From NCBI GenBank assembly GCA_964528765.1, contig CAZGVA010000011.1, positions 1 through 26,890 of the forward strand: a stretch of 26,890 bases of DNA. The letters run 5' to 3'. The notes under the pieces are model-generated. The model searched no databases and had not been told where the DNA came from. It was given only the letters and a program-made list of their open reading frames with translations. Origin of the DNA: JABICX01 sp964528765 (lineage in GTDB: Archaea > Nanobdellota > Nanobdellia > UBA10117 > JABICX01). This document shows positions 8,136 through 16,037 of this stretch, piece after piece (the first letter of the stretch is position 1; every line of letters starts with the position of its first letter). Both the position numbers and the translations under genes were made by a program.

Positions 8136-9233
8136 ATGGCTATTACTTCCAAAGAGCGCTTTAAACTGCGCAAAATATTATCATCTTTAGGAAAATATCG
8201 AGCGAGGCATACTGAACTTATTTCTGTATATATACCTGCAGGTTATGATATTAATAAAGTAAAACAACAATTAAGTAGTGAAGCTGGAACTGCTCGAAAT
8301 ATTAAATCAAGTGGTACGCGTAAGAATGTTCAAGATGCATTAGAAAAAATGATTCGTAATCTTGGATTATACAAACAAACACCTCCTAATGGTCTAGCAA
8401 TTTTTTCAGGAAATGTTACAGAAAGAGAAGGGCAATCAGATGTTCAATTATGGGAAATTGAACCACCTGTGCCACTTAGAACTAAAGTATATCGATGCGA
8501 TCAAACATTTTACTTAGATCCACTTAAAGAATTCGTATCTATAAGAGAAGCATATGGATTAATTGTAATTGATCGACAAGAAGGAAATATTGCTATGTTA
8601 AAAGGCAAATCAATTATTCCTATAAAAAATTTTGATTCGGTTGTACCTGGCGATACTCGAGCAGGAGGTCAGTCTGCTGCACGATTTTCACGAGTTCGAC
8701 ATAACATGCTTAAAGATTTCTTTAAAAAAGTAGGTGACGCTGCTAATAAACAATTTTTAGAAAATACTGAAATTAAAGGAATTCTTCTAGGTGGTCCTGG
8801 TCCAAATAAAGAAATGTTTCTAAGTGGTAATTTTCTACTAACACCAATTAAAGAAAAAGTAATTGGCGTCATGGATACAGGATATACTGGAGCGCAAGGA
8901 CTTGAAGAATTAGTAACTAAATGTGAAGATATTTTATCTAAAGAAGAAATAATAAAAGAAAAAATTGCAGTAAAACGATTTTTAGATCTTTTAGCAACAA
9001 AAACGCAATTTGTTGCATATGGTGAAGAAGAAGTTAGAAGAGGTATAAACATGGGTGCAGTAAAAATGCTTTTATTATCTGAAGAAATTGATGAGAACAA
9101 AATTGAAGAGCTTGCAGACAAATGCGAAAAATTCAAAGGTGAATGGCTAGTAATTTCAACAGATACTACTGAAGGTGTTCAATTAAAAAATCTTAGTGGA
9201 ATTGCTGCAATCTTGCGATATCCGCTACCTTAG
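8136..9233 (+). CDS. prf1: Peptide chain release factor aRF1, lacking the zinc mini-domain
   Basis: The factor recognises all three stop codons in the ribosomal A site and triggers peptidyl-tRNA hydrolysis. Domain 1 carries NIKS (55-58) and the YxCxxxF element as YRCDQTF. Domain 2 has the catalytic GGQ (177-179) in AGGQSAARFSRVR. Domain 3 ends in the usual GIAAILRY. At 365 residues it is about 50 shorter than a typical archaeal aRF1. The missing part is the mini-domain that normally follows the LLLSE segment and often holds a CxxC...CxxC zinc site; here LLLSEEIDENKIEEL runs straight into the last helix. A TATA box (TTTATA at 8108) 28 bases upstream indicates a leaderless mRNA. Confidence 0.95.
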   Translation: MAITSKERFKLRKILSSLGKYRARHTELISVYIPAGYDINKVKQQLSSEAGTARNIKSSGTRKNVQDALEKMIRNLGLYKQTPPNGLAIFSGNVTEREGQSDVQLWEIEPPVPLRTKVYRCDQTFYLDPLKEFVSIREAYGLIVIDRQEGNIAMLKGKSIIPIKNFDSVVPGDTRAGGQSAARFSRVRHNMLKDFFKKVGDAANKQFLENTEIKGILLGGPGPNKEMFLSGNFLLTPIKEKVIGVMDTGYTGAQGLEELVTKCEDILSKEEIIKEKIAVKRFLDLLATKTQFVAYGEEEVRRGINMGAVKMLLLSEEIDENKIEELADKCEKFKGEWLVISTDTTEGVQLKNLSGIAAILRYPLP

Positions 9234-9286
9234 TATGTTTAATCTTCTAAACTAAACCTTTAAAAAACTAATTTCATAACATAAAC

Positions 9287-9970
9287 ATGATTAAATCAGA
9301 TTTATCAGTGGATAGTTTAGAATATTCTTTACTAGATCCCGTTCCAATTGAACAATATAATGTTGATGATTTAAACAAACCAACCCAACAAGATTCATCA
9401 AATGAGTTATTAAAAAAAGAAACACTCTCAGATTTAGTTCAATCAAAACCCTTTATTGAAGATTTACTAATCAAACAACCAAATGAATATGATATAATAT
9501 CTGATGTAATTGAAGAAAAATTAGTTGAACAAGGTGAATATAAAAATCAAGGTGATTTAGCACAATATATTTTCAAATTATACCAAACAATGGATGATGA
9601 TTCCAAAGAAGCACTCAGTAATTATCAAAAAGGATATCTTCCAGAAAATGTAAAATTAGTTTTATGGTATGATTCAAATAAAGATGTTTTAGGATTTACT
9701 ACATTAACAAAAGATGATAATGAAGTATTTATACCAATGCAAGTGGGTGGAAAAACTAATGCAAGTATCCATGGAGTATACATGTGGGAAGTAATTGAAC
9801 ATGAAAATGGACATAATAACCCAAACAGATATGCACCATTTGGATTAGAAGAAATGAGTTTAAGATCGCATCTTAACCAACCACAACCAACTTATCAAGA
9901 AGGAATACAAAATATGCTAGATAATTCTCCGTTTAGTCTTAATAACAATTATTGTGGAAAATGCAGCTAA
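9287..9970 (+). CDS. Putative HExxH metalloprotease-like protein
   Basis: The protein has 227 residues. The N-terminal ~100 residues are acidic and look flexible and helical. The C-terminal half has strands (VKLVLWYD, VLGFTTL, VFIPMQVGG) leading to a helix with HENGH (172-176), the HExxH signature of zinc peptidases. NPNRY and a possible third ligand in LEEMSLRSHL follow. No signal peptide or membrane segment is visible, so it would act in the cytoplasm. The helix before HENGH (GVYMWEVI) and the short total length resemble minimal gluzincin or metzincin cores, but no named family is recognised. Two cysteines stand at the extreme C-terminus (CGKC). TTTAAAAA lies 28 bases before the ATG (leaderless). 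Confidence 0.6.
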   Translation: MIKSDLSVDSLEYSLLDPVPIEQYNVDDLNKPTQQDSSNELLKKETLSDLVQSKPFIEDLLIKQPNEYDIISDVIEEKLVEQGEYKNQGDLAQYIFKLYQTMDDDSKEALSNYQKGYLPENVKLVLWYDSNKDVLGFTTLTKDDNEVFIPMQVGGKTNASIHGVYMWEVIEHENGHNNPNRYAPFGLEEMSLRSHLNQPQPTYQEGIQNMLDNSPFSLNNNYCGKCS

Positions 9971-9981
9971 TACAAAAAGAC

Positions 9982-9990
9982 TTATATAAA
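9982..9990 (+). promoter_or_regulatory. TATA box of the aIF5A gene
   Basis: TTATATAAA predicts initiation near 10010. That leaves a ~12-base leader before the ATG at 10023, containing GGTGA at 10013-10017, a match to the anti-Shine-Dalgarno tail. Confidence 0.55.
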
Positions 9991-10022
9991 CTTCGGCGTA
10001 TATTCTTGAATTGGTGAGTATT

Positions 10023-10418
10023 ATGGTCCCAGATATGATTCAAGAAGAAATTGGAAAATTAAAAGAAGGTCGTTACATTGTCATTGATAATGCAGCATGT
10101 ATTATCAAAAAAATGCAAAAGTCTGCTCCAGGCAAACACGGCCACGCAAAATATCGTGTCGATGCGCAAGATATTATTACAGGAAATAAGAAAGTTATTA
10201 TGATGACAGGTCATGCCCGTGTAGGTGTGCCAATAATTGATAAATTAAATGCACAAGTTCTTTCCATATCTGGAAAAATTGCGCAAGTAATGGATATGAA
10301 AACGTATGAAACATTTGATTTAGCCATTCCCGATGAATTAAAAGACAAAGTTATTGATGGAGCAAACCTAGTTTATTGGAATATTATGGGTCAAAAAATC
10401 ATGCGAGCAATCAAATAG
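10023..10418 (+). CDS. Translation factor aIF5A
   Basis: aIF5A helps peptide bond formation at stalled sites. It has 131 residues from ATG 10023, the usual family length. The hypusine loop is SAPGKHGHAK with the modified lysine at K38, in the N-terminal SH3-like barrel. The C-terminal OB domain covers about 72-131 (QVLSISGKIAQVMDM...). In-frame TTG 10011 and GTG 10014 are alternative starts. I prefer the ATG because GGTGA sits 5 bases before it, although TATA spacing alone would allow the TTG. eL40 follows after 33 bases with its own TATA box. The enzymes that make hypusine are not in the window. Confidence 0.93.
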   Translation: MVPDMIQEEIGKLKEGRYIVIDNAACIIKKMQKSAPGKHGHAKYRVDAQDIITGNKKVIMMTGHARVGVPIIDKLNAQVLSISGKIAQVMDMKTYETFDLAIPDELKDKVIDGANLVYWNIMGQKIMRAIK

Positions 10419-10423
10419 TTATA

Positions 10424-10431
10424 TTTATAAA
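10424..10431 (+). promoter_or_regulatory. TATA box of the eL40 gene
   Basis: TTTATAAA starts 28 bases before the ATG at 10452, indicating a leaderless mRNA separate from aIF5A. Confidence 0.55.
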
Positions 10432-10451
10432 CCAACAAAAAAGAGTTTACT

Positions 10452-10628
10452 ATGTCAAAAATACCTGAAGCTGTTGCAAGAATGTTTGGAAGAAAATGGG
10501 TCTGCAAAAAGTGTAAAACTGTAATGAAAGCAGATGGAACCAAAGTTAGAGATAAAAAGCTTATTTGTAAAAGATGCTATGGTAAAAACTTTAGACCTAA
10601 GAAAAAGGAAAAGAAGACAATAAAGTAA
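10452..10628 (+). CDS. Ribosomal protein eL40
   Basis: This is a 58-residue zinc-ribbon protein of the large subunit. It begins MSKIPEAVARMFGRK, followed by WVCKKC (Cys 18 and 21) and later ICKRC (Cys 39 and 42), giving a four-cysteine zinc site. The basic tail FRPKKKEKK is typical of archaeal L40e, which lacks the ubiquitin fusion of eukaryotes. The length and the PEA...F.R.WVC.KC pattern match the family. It lies between aIF5A and aIF2 gamma, in keeping with the translation theme. A hairpin with a T tract follows the stop codon directly. Confidence 0.92.
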   Translation: MSKIPEAVARMFGRKWVCKKCKTVMKADGTKVRDKKLICKRCYGKNFRPKKKEKKTIK

Positions 10629-10629
10629 A

Positions 10630-10653
10630 TTCTTAAAATAAGAACTATTTTTT
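10630..10653 (+). terminator. Hairpin plus T-tract terminator after eL40
   Basis: TTCTTA (10630-10635) and TAAGAA (10639-10644) form a 6-bp stem around AAA, followed by CTATTTTTT. It starts one base after the eL40 stop codon. Archaeal termination relies mainly on the T tract, which is present; the stem is AT-rich and weak. Confidence 0.5.
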
Positions 10654-10721
10654 AATTATATTGATTTAAATTCATATTCTTCTACTTTGTAAAAAACTGT
10701 ATTCTAAAGTATTAAAACAAC

Positions 10722-10730
10722 TTTTATAAA
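10722..10730 (+). promoter_or_regulatory. TATA box of the aIF2 gamma gene
   Basis: TTTTATAAA lies 28 bases before the ATG at 10751. It decides that start over an out-of-frame ATG at 10747 and indicates a leaderless mRNA. Confidence 0.6.
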
Positions 10731-10750
10731 GCACGTATTCTGATTTATGT

Positions 10751-11929
10751 ATGGTTAAAAAAGTGGAAATGTTACCAACAATGAATATCGGTCTAATCGG
10801 TCATGTTGATCATGGTAAAACCACTCTTACAAAAGCACTTTCCGGAAAATGGACAGACACTCATTCTGAAGAACTAAAACGTGGAATTACAATTAAATTA
10901 GGTTATGCGGATATTGATATCAAAGATAAAAAAGGTAATGTTATACGAAAAGTTTCTCTTGTTGACGCTCCCGGACATGAAACGCTTATGGCAATAATGG
11001 TTTCAGGTGCAGCAATTATGGATGCAGCGATTCTTATGATTGCTGCAGATGAACAATGCCCACAACCTCAAACAACTGAACATTTAGTTGCGTTAAAAAT
11101 TCTTGGTATAAAAAATATAGTTGTAGTTCAAAATAAAGTTGATTTAGTTACTGAAACACAAGCTAAAGAAAATTATACGCAAATAAAAGAATTTGTCAAA
11201 GAAACTCTTGGATTTGAAATTCCGATAATCCCAATTTGCGCTCAAAAAAAAGTTAATATTGACTATATTACTGAAGCAATTGAAGAACTTATGCCTGCGC
11301 CAGAAAGAGATTCATCCAAAAATCCTGAATTTTTAGTTGCAAGAAGTTTTGACATCAATAAACCTGGAACTGAAATACAAAAATTAAATGGTGGAGTTAT
11401 TGGTGGTGCAATAACTGAAGGTATATTTAAAATCGGTCAAGAAATTGAAATATTACCGGGTATAAAAACTGAAAAACAAAATCAAATTACTTGGGTACCT
11501 ATTAAAACAAAAATTAAATCAATTGTAGTTGGTTCTACATTTATTGATGAAAAAGGTCCTGGTGGTTCAATTGCATTTGAAACAGAATTAGATCCTTTTG
11601 TAACAAAAAAAGATGGTATTGTCGGTTCAGTAATTGGAATACCTGATAAAATGCCTCCAGTACATGATGAATTTGAATTAGAAGTTACTTTATTCGAAAA
11701 AATACTAGGTATAAAAGAAGATATACCTGTAGAAGCAATTAAAATGAATGAACCAATTATGATAAATTCCGGAACTGCCACAACTCTTGGAATAACCACA
11801 CACACAGCAGATAATAAAATTAAACTTAATCTTAAAAGGCCAATATGTGCAAAAATTGGTAGCAAAGTAGCGATCTCAAGACAAATCAAAGCAAGATGGC
11901 ACTTAATTGGTTTTGGAATTATTTTATAG
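10751..11929 (+). CDS. eif2g: Translation initiation factor aIF2 gamma subunit
   Basis: This GTPase binds Met-tRNAi and delivers it to the small ribosomal subunit. It has 392 residues. The G motifs are GHVDHGKT (17-24, P-loop), RGITIKLGYAD (switch I), DAPGHE (72-77, switch II) and NKVD (128-131). EF-Tu-like beta-barrel domains II and III follow, with the family's ARSFDINKPGT and ending KARWHLIGFGII. The usual zinc knuckle (two CxxC pairs between switch I and switch II) is absent: YADIDIKDKKGNVIRKVSL leads straight to DAPGHE. A stand-alone TATA box drives it. The alpha and beta subunits are not in this window. Confidence 0.95.
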   Translation: MVKKVEMLPTMNIGLIGHVDHGKTTLTKALSGKWTDTHSEELKRGITIKLGYADIDIKDKKGNVIRKVSLVDAPGHETLMAIMVSGAAIMDAAILMIAADEQCPQPQTTEHLVALKILGIKNIVVVQNKVDLVTETQAKENYTQIKEFVKETLGFEIPIIPICAQKKVNIDYITEAIEELMPAPERDSSKNPEFLVARSFDINKPGTEIQKLNGGVIGGAITEGIFKIGQEIEILPGIKTEKQNQITWVPIKTKIKSIVVGSTFIDEKGPGGSIAFETELDPFVTKKDGIVGSVIGIPDKMPPVHDEFELEVTLFEKILGIKEDIPVEAIKMNEPIMINSGTATTLGITTHTADNKIKLNLKRPICAKIGSKVAISRQIKARWHLIGFGIIL

Positions 11930-11978
11930 AATTAACGTTTATCAGAAGCTTTTTAAAGTAATCACTACATGAGAGTAT

Positions 11979-13079
11979 ATGAGTATTGAAATACCGCAGA
12001 TTGAGTCTGAAACAAAATTTGTTCTTAGAAGAATTTTTCCAACGTTATCCGAATGGGCATCAAATGCAAAAAAGGATGATAATCATTTCCGGATATCATA
12101 TGATTCATATTATCCAGTAAGTCAAAAAGAAATAGCTGACTGGAGTCAAACACATGAATTAGAAAACGTAATATTTGGGGATTTAGAAAAGGGAGATTTA
12201 TTTAAAATACAATCAACCACAATACCACAAATAGGTGATATCAATATTAATTATAAAGAAACAATAACAGCGGGTATGACTTCCAAATTAAACCTTTCTC
12301 CAATTAGAGCTCCCGAACAAGTTAAAGATAGATTCGGATACAATATAAATAAATATCCTATTTCAAAGATTGTACCATTTTCAAAAAAAGATTACGATGA
12401 AAGTACATTAGTCATAACCCCTCATTTTTATTTATCGTCTGAAAGCCGCAAAGATAGATTATACAATGCTTTTGTATCTTTGGGTTTTTACATTTTTGAC
12501 AAATCAGGATTACCGATAGTTAGTAAAATACCTGGAACAGGTCCAAGACCAAATTATGAAAATGACTTATCAATTTATTCACCATATTCTCCAATAAGTA
12601 TCGACTGTTGGTTTAATACGGATATTAAAGAAAATGGAGAAAATTCTTTAAATATTGATATGTTCAGAGATAATGCTTCAATGATCCACGCAAAAGTACA
12701 CCAACCTAAAAAACTAAACTCATTAGAAATTCCACAAAATGACAAATTAAGATTATTTTTCCATCAAATTTACAATCTTATGCATAAAAGTTCCAAAAAT
12801 AACTCAATACCCTCGATTATAGATATTACTAATCAAGAACAAAATTTAAGAGAAACAATACATATTGAAGGTCCGATAAATCCAGAAGACACTTATCGCG
12901 TTTTAAGAAAAGTTAAACAAGCTGAAGATTCTGCTAAACATTCTGGAGAAGATGTGTTAAAAGATATAGATCAAATAATTAGTCTTACTGGAGATCTTTT
13001 AGCAGGTCCAATTAAATTAAAAAGACACGCCATACCTTTTGAAGTTCATCCTTTTGAGAAACTAAAAATATCTTCTTAA
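11979..13079 (+). CDS. Uncharacterised 366-residue protein
   Basis: I do not recognise this protein. It has no signal peptide, membrane helix or clear catalytic motif. The middle part (about 60-250) alternates strands and turns with many Tyr, Pro and Ser (YYPVSQKE, GDININYKE, PHFYLSSESRK), suggesting a compact beta-rich or mixed fold. The C-terminal ~100 residues are helical (LRLFFHQIYNLMHK, then PEDTYRVLRKVKQAED and VLKDIDQIISLTGDLL). The absence of a signal peptide points to the cytoplasm. TTTAAA at 11952 sits 27 bases before the ATG, so the gene is leaderless and transcribed alone. The window shows no evidence for a partner. Confidence 0.65.
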   Translation: MSIEIPQIESETKFVLRRIFPTLSEWASNAKKDDNHFRISYDSYYPVSQKEIADWSQTHELENVIFGDLEKGDLFKIQSTTIPQIGDININYKETITAGMTSKLNLSPIRAPEQVKDRFGYNINKYPISKIVPFSKKDYDESTLVITPHFYLSSESRKDRLYNAFVSLGFYIFDKSGLPIVSKIPGTGPRPNYENDLSIYSPYSPISIDCWFNTDIKENGENSLNIDMFRDNASMIHAKVHQPKKLNSLEIPQNDKLRLFFHQIYNLMHKSSKNNSIPSIIDITNQEQNLRETIHIEGPINPEDTYRVLRKVKQAEDSAKHSGEDVLKDIDQIISLTGDLLAGPIKLKRHAIPFEVHPFEKLKISS

Positions 13080-13148
13080 AAAATATTCGTTTCTATCTGA
13101 AATAGAAAAATAATATTATCAATTCAAGTTATCAAACAATTAGAAAAA

Positions 13149-13934
13149 TTATTTAAGTTCTTTATCTTTTATCCAAGAAATATCATTTTCGTCAAAAATA
13201 CGTATTAGTTTTTGTCTTTGGCTTGCCGTACATCCGTTCCATTCAATAACTGCTGCATTAGGTTTAGGTTTTGTTGTAGCAAATGATTCTAAAATAACTT
13301 GTTCTGAAACTTTATCTAATTGGTATTTTGGACAAATATGACCAAATGCTAGCACTTTATCAAATACTCTACGTGTAAAAGTTGGAGCATAATGCCCACC
13401 ACCAAAACCAACATAAACAGGTACGTTTGTTGCTTTTTTAGTAAATAATTTATAAATTGTTTCAGCAGCTGCTTCACAAGCTTTCATATCACGCCATTGC
13501 TTCTCTGTTGAACCAACTTCAACAAATATAACTGGCATATCTATTGTAGGTGAATGATGTGTAACTTCTAAACCTACTTTATAATTTTTTAAACCTAATC
13601 GTTCTTTTTGCCGTTTCAGTTCTAAAATACACTCTCTAAGATAAAAAGCAGGTGCAATTGAAAGCTCTCGCTTTTTACCACCCATATCATTGGCTGTCCA
13701 ATTACCCGGTGCATGACACGTCAACATAGGAATTCCAGATTCCGATGCATGATCTGAAGCAACAATTAAAAAATCACATCTTTTTTGCTTTAATTTGGCA
13801 TAATATTTATCAATATCAAGAACACTATCAGGTATTCGAAAAATATTACGCTCCAGGGCAGGATGTTTTTTAAGAAGAACGTTAACAATATTAACTGAAG
13901 CAATCTCTTTTTCTGCAACAAGTATTAATTTCAT
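13149..13934 (-). CDS. dtdA: D-aminoacyl-tRNA deacylase, archaeal type (DtdA/DTD2)
   Basis: The enzyme hydrolyses the ester of D-amino acids wrongly attached to tRNA, recycling the tRNA and keeping D-residues out of protein. The 261-residue length is close to that of the family. Family blocks are visible in order: SDHAS (60-64), TCHAPGNW (72-79), EVTHHSPT (123-130) and GGGHYAP (178-184); the conserved His residues are probable zinc or catalytic ligands. It is unrelated to bacterial Dtd. It lies 42 bases downstream of a small basic-protein gene on the same strand, and TTATTAAG about 29 bases before its ATG may be its own promoter. It fits the translation-quality theme of the region. Confidence 0.93.
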   Translation of the reverse strand: MKLILVAEKEIASVNIVNVLLKKHPALERNIFRIPDSVLDIDKYYAKLKQKRCDFLIVASDHASESGIPMLTCHAPGNWTANDMGGKKRELSIAPAFYLRECILELKRQKERLGLKNYKVGLEVTHHSPTIDMPVIFVEVGSTEKQWRDMKACEAAAETIYKLFTKKATNVPVYVGFGGGHYAPTFTRRVFDKVLAFGHICPKYQLDKVSEQVILESFATTKPKPNAAVIEWNGCTASQRQKLIRIFDENDISWIKDKELK

Positions 13935-13976
13935 ACTAACATTTAACGCGGTCAGCTTAATAATGCTTCTATTAAA

Positions 13977-14279
13977 TTACTTTCTAAAAATTCCTCTTCT
14001 TTTAGCAACTTCTTTTCTTAGTTTCTTATTTTTTGAACGTTGTCTTATTGAAAAATTCTTTTTTCGCTTAGCAGTCTTAACTTGCTCACGTTCCGTATTT
14101 TTTGTAAAACTCATTCGTCTCTTAGCGCCAGACAGTTTTCTCTCCAGAGCCTTAATATATTGTTTTAAATATTCCTTTCTATCCGAAACAGCTAGGTGCT
14201 TGAGAAATCTATCAAGCTTTTTTTCATCTCCTACATTGAGATTAGTCTGATTATCTCGTTTAGCTTTTGAGAACTTCAT
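13977..14279 (-). CDS. Small highly basic protein of unknown function
   Basis: The protein has 100 residues from the ATG at 14279. A GTG at 14345 would add 22 hydrophobic residues, but that stretch contains the TATA box (ATTATATAC, about 30 bases before the ATG), so the shorter form is preferred. It is Lys/Arg-rich with long amphipathic helices (EKKLDRFLKHLA, KEYLKQYIKALERKL) and a very basic C-terminal half (AKRKKNF, RSKNKKLRKEVAKRRG). Such composition suits RNA or ribosome binding, but no family is recognised. dtdA follows 42 bases later on the same strand. The opposite strand also has a 95-codon ORF, which I take as a shadow because it is simply the complement of this Lys-rich coding. Confidence 0.6.
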   Translation of the reverse strand: MKFSKAKRDNQTNLNVGDEKKLDRFLKHLAVSDRKEYLKQYIKALERKLSGAKRRMSFTKNTEREQVKTAKRKKNFSIRQRSKNKKLRKEVAKRRGIFRK

Positions 14280-14419
14280 TGTAAAAATATATAGCACTAC
14301 AAGTATATAATAATTTCTTAACAAAAATAACAAAATTGATAGCACAGTAGACTATTTTAGTTTGGTACTTGTTTAAATTTTAAAATACATCCTTAAATAT
14401 TACTTCAGTAATTTATTTA

Positions 14420-14686
14420 ATGCGATTTAATAAAAATAAGTCCAGAAACTATGTAATTGTACCTACTTTGGTATGTATTGGTGTCGGCGGATTATTGGAT
14501 TTAATTATTCTTGGAGGTGCTGCAGTCACAGGTAATCTTGATTATTATACAAATAACCCTGAAATCATAGCAACGCCCCCGATAGTCGGTTGTCTCGCAG
14601 GATTAGTATCTGGGATTCCAAACGCAATAACACACCATCTCACAAAACCAATGTATTCTAAAATGCTACCTGAATACAAAGATTAA
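14420..14686 (+). CDS. Small membrane protein, two transmembrane helices
   Basis: The protein has 88 residues. A basic cytoplasmic N-terminus (RFNKNKSR) precedes a first membrane helix (about 12-36, YVIVPTLVCIGVGGLLDLII). After a short polar loop (DYYTNNPE), a second, weaker Gly/Ala-rich helix follows (about 50-70). The tail is short. No function can be assigned. TTAAATAT lies 27 bases before the ATG (leaderless). Its stop codon directly abuts that of the converging UPF0173-like gene (14686/14687). Confidence 0.6.
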   Translation: MRFNKNKSRNYVIVPTLVCIGVGGLLDLIILGGAAVTGNLDYYTNNPEIIATPPIVGCLAGLVSGIPNAITHHLTKPMYSKMLPEYKD

Positions 14687-15358
14687 TTACAAAATTTCAA
14701 CTTTACAAGCATCTTCAACGAGTTCTTTAAATTTATCTGCATCTTCTTGAGTTCCAATAATTTCTGTACCCCAATGCATTGGAATAGTTACTTTTGGTTT
14801 AATTACTTTAATCGCATTAGCTGCTTCTCGCGCATCCATTGTGTATTTTCCACCAACAGGTACAAGTGCAATATCTAAATGTTCTTCTATAAGTTCTCGC
14901 ATTTCTGGAACAAAATCAGTATCGCCTGCATGATAAATTTTTACACCATCTAAATTAATCACTATACCAAAACCAAATCCCTTTGGATGAAATGGTACGT
15001 CAGGTGCTCTAAATTTATTAATATTATATGCAGGAATTGTTTTCAGATTCACTCGTCCAACATCAATATTTGTATCAGGTGGAATAAGTTGCAAATGTTC
15101 GCGCGAGACAAAAGCCAGTTTTGTTAAACAATTTTGTGGTGCAATAACAACAGTTGATGCCTTCATAAGTTTTTTAATATTATCAACTGCGCAATGATCA
15201 TGATGTTCATGTGTAATAATAATAATATCTGCAGGATAGGGTTGTTCATCTAATTTAAATGGGTCTGTATAAATTACTTTACCGCCCGAAGAAATTCTAA
15301 AACTGGCATGACCTAACCACTCTACTTGAATTGCACCATAACTGTAAATTGTAGCCAT
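14687..15358 (-). CDS. MBL-fold metal-dependent hydrolase, UPF0173 type
   Basis: The protein has 223 residues from the ATG at 15358; a GTG two codons upstream is possible, but TTAATAAC lies 28 bases before the ATG. Features of the UPF0173/UlaG-like branch are the start VEWLGHASFRI, DPF (32-34), THEHHDH (HxHxDH at 50-55), HAGDTDF for the bridging aspartate, and IPMHWGT at the end. Members are related to L-ascorbate-6-phosphate lactonase, but archaeal substrates are mostly unknown. It is a different subfamily from the MBL protein at 214-1029. The upstream gene is divergent, sharing about 68 bases with its promoter. Confidence 0.88.
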   Translation of the reverse strand: MATIYSYGAIQVEWLGHASFRISSGGKVIYTDPFKLDEQPYPADIIIITHEHHDHCAVDNIKKLMKASTVVIAPQNCLTKLAFVSREHLQLIPPDTNIDVGRVNLKTIPAYNINKFRAPDVPFHPKGFGFGIVINLDGVKIYHAGDTDFVPEMRELIEEHLDIALVPVGGKYTMDAREAANAIKVIKPKVTIPMHWGTEIIGTQEDADKFKELVEDACKVEIL

Positions 15359-15426
15359 ACGCACAGTACATGTTAAACGTTATTAATTCTTCGATAAGTT
15401 TAAATTAAATAAAATTTAAATCACAA

Positions 15427-16014
15427 ATGCTTGATTACATTTGGAATCTAACTTTCTTTATCTTTTGGCTAATAATGATCATAATCCGTTTTCCTTATGT
15501 TAAATTATATGAACAATTCAAAAACAAATCTAAATTTAATTTAACTGAAGAAACGATAATATTATTGTGGGGTCTTGGATTTAATGTATTTCCAATAATT
15601 TATATTATAACAGGACTGCCTACAAGATATAATATTAATCTGCCAATATATGTAAGATTAATTGGAATAGGCATATTACTAACTAGTGTAATTGTATTAC
15701 AATGGACACATAAAACTCTAGGTAAAAATTGGTCACCAACTGTTGACCTAATAAAAAATCACAAGTTAATAACTATCGGTCCATTCAAATACGTAAGACA
15801 TCCAATGTATACATCAATATGGCTTAGAGCAATTGGACAATTCCTCTTATTATCAAACTGGTTTGTGGGCTTAGTTGGTATAATCATTTGGCTGTGTATT
15901 TATCCACTGCGAGTTTCATCTGAAGAAAAAATGCTGAAACAAAAATTCGGAAAAAACTACATAAAATATATGAAAACCACTGGAAGAATATTACCTAAAT
16001 TATTTAAACAGTAG
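15427..16014 (+). CDS. Isoprenylcysteine carboxyl methyltransferase-like membrane protein
   Basis: This 195-residue polytopic membrane protein has about five hydrophobic helices (7-24, 43-63, 75-93, 130-143, 147-161). The C-terminal half has the ICMT/PEMT signature for S-adenosylmethionine binding: GPFKYVRHPMYTS (118-130), then EEKMLKQKFGKNYIKYM (166-182) and GRILP. The family methylates small or lipid-attached acceptors at the membrane, for example prenylcysteines or phospholipid head groups; the acceptor here is unknown. TTTAAATT lies 28 bases before the ATG (leaderless). The membrane HTH gene follows 23 bases later on the same strand, so co-transcription is possible. Confidence 0.85.
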   Translation: MLDYIWNLTFFIFWLIMIIIRFPYVKLYEQFKNKSKFNLTEETIILLWGLGFNVFPIIYIITGLPTRYNINLPIYVRLIGIGILLTSVIVLQWTHKTLGKNWSPTVDLIKNHKLITIGPFKYVRHPMYTSIWLRAIGQFLLLSNWFVGLVGIIIWLCIYPLRVSSEEKMLKQKFGKNYIKYMKTTGRILPKLFKQ

Positions 16015-16037
16015 TTGAAACAAATTTTTACAAAAAT

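Noticed and set aside
8669..9136. 155-codon leftward ORF inside prf1
   Set aside because: It lies wholly within the conserved aRF1 coding sequence, and its Ser-rich product shows no domain.
11482..11889. 135-codon leftward ORF
   Set aside because: It is antisense to aIF2 gamma domains II and III.
13963..14250. 95-codon rightward ORF with hydrophobic product
   Set aside because: It is the complement of the Lys-rich leftward gene at 13977-14279, which has a TATA box at the right distance; AAA/AAG codons read in reverse give Phe/Leu-rich shadows.
14280..14345. Hydrophobic N-terminal extension of the small basic protein from a GTG
   Set aside because: It contains the TATA box (ATTATATAC) and would not be transcribed.
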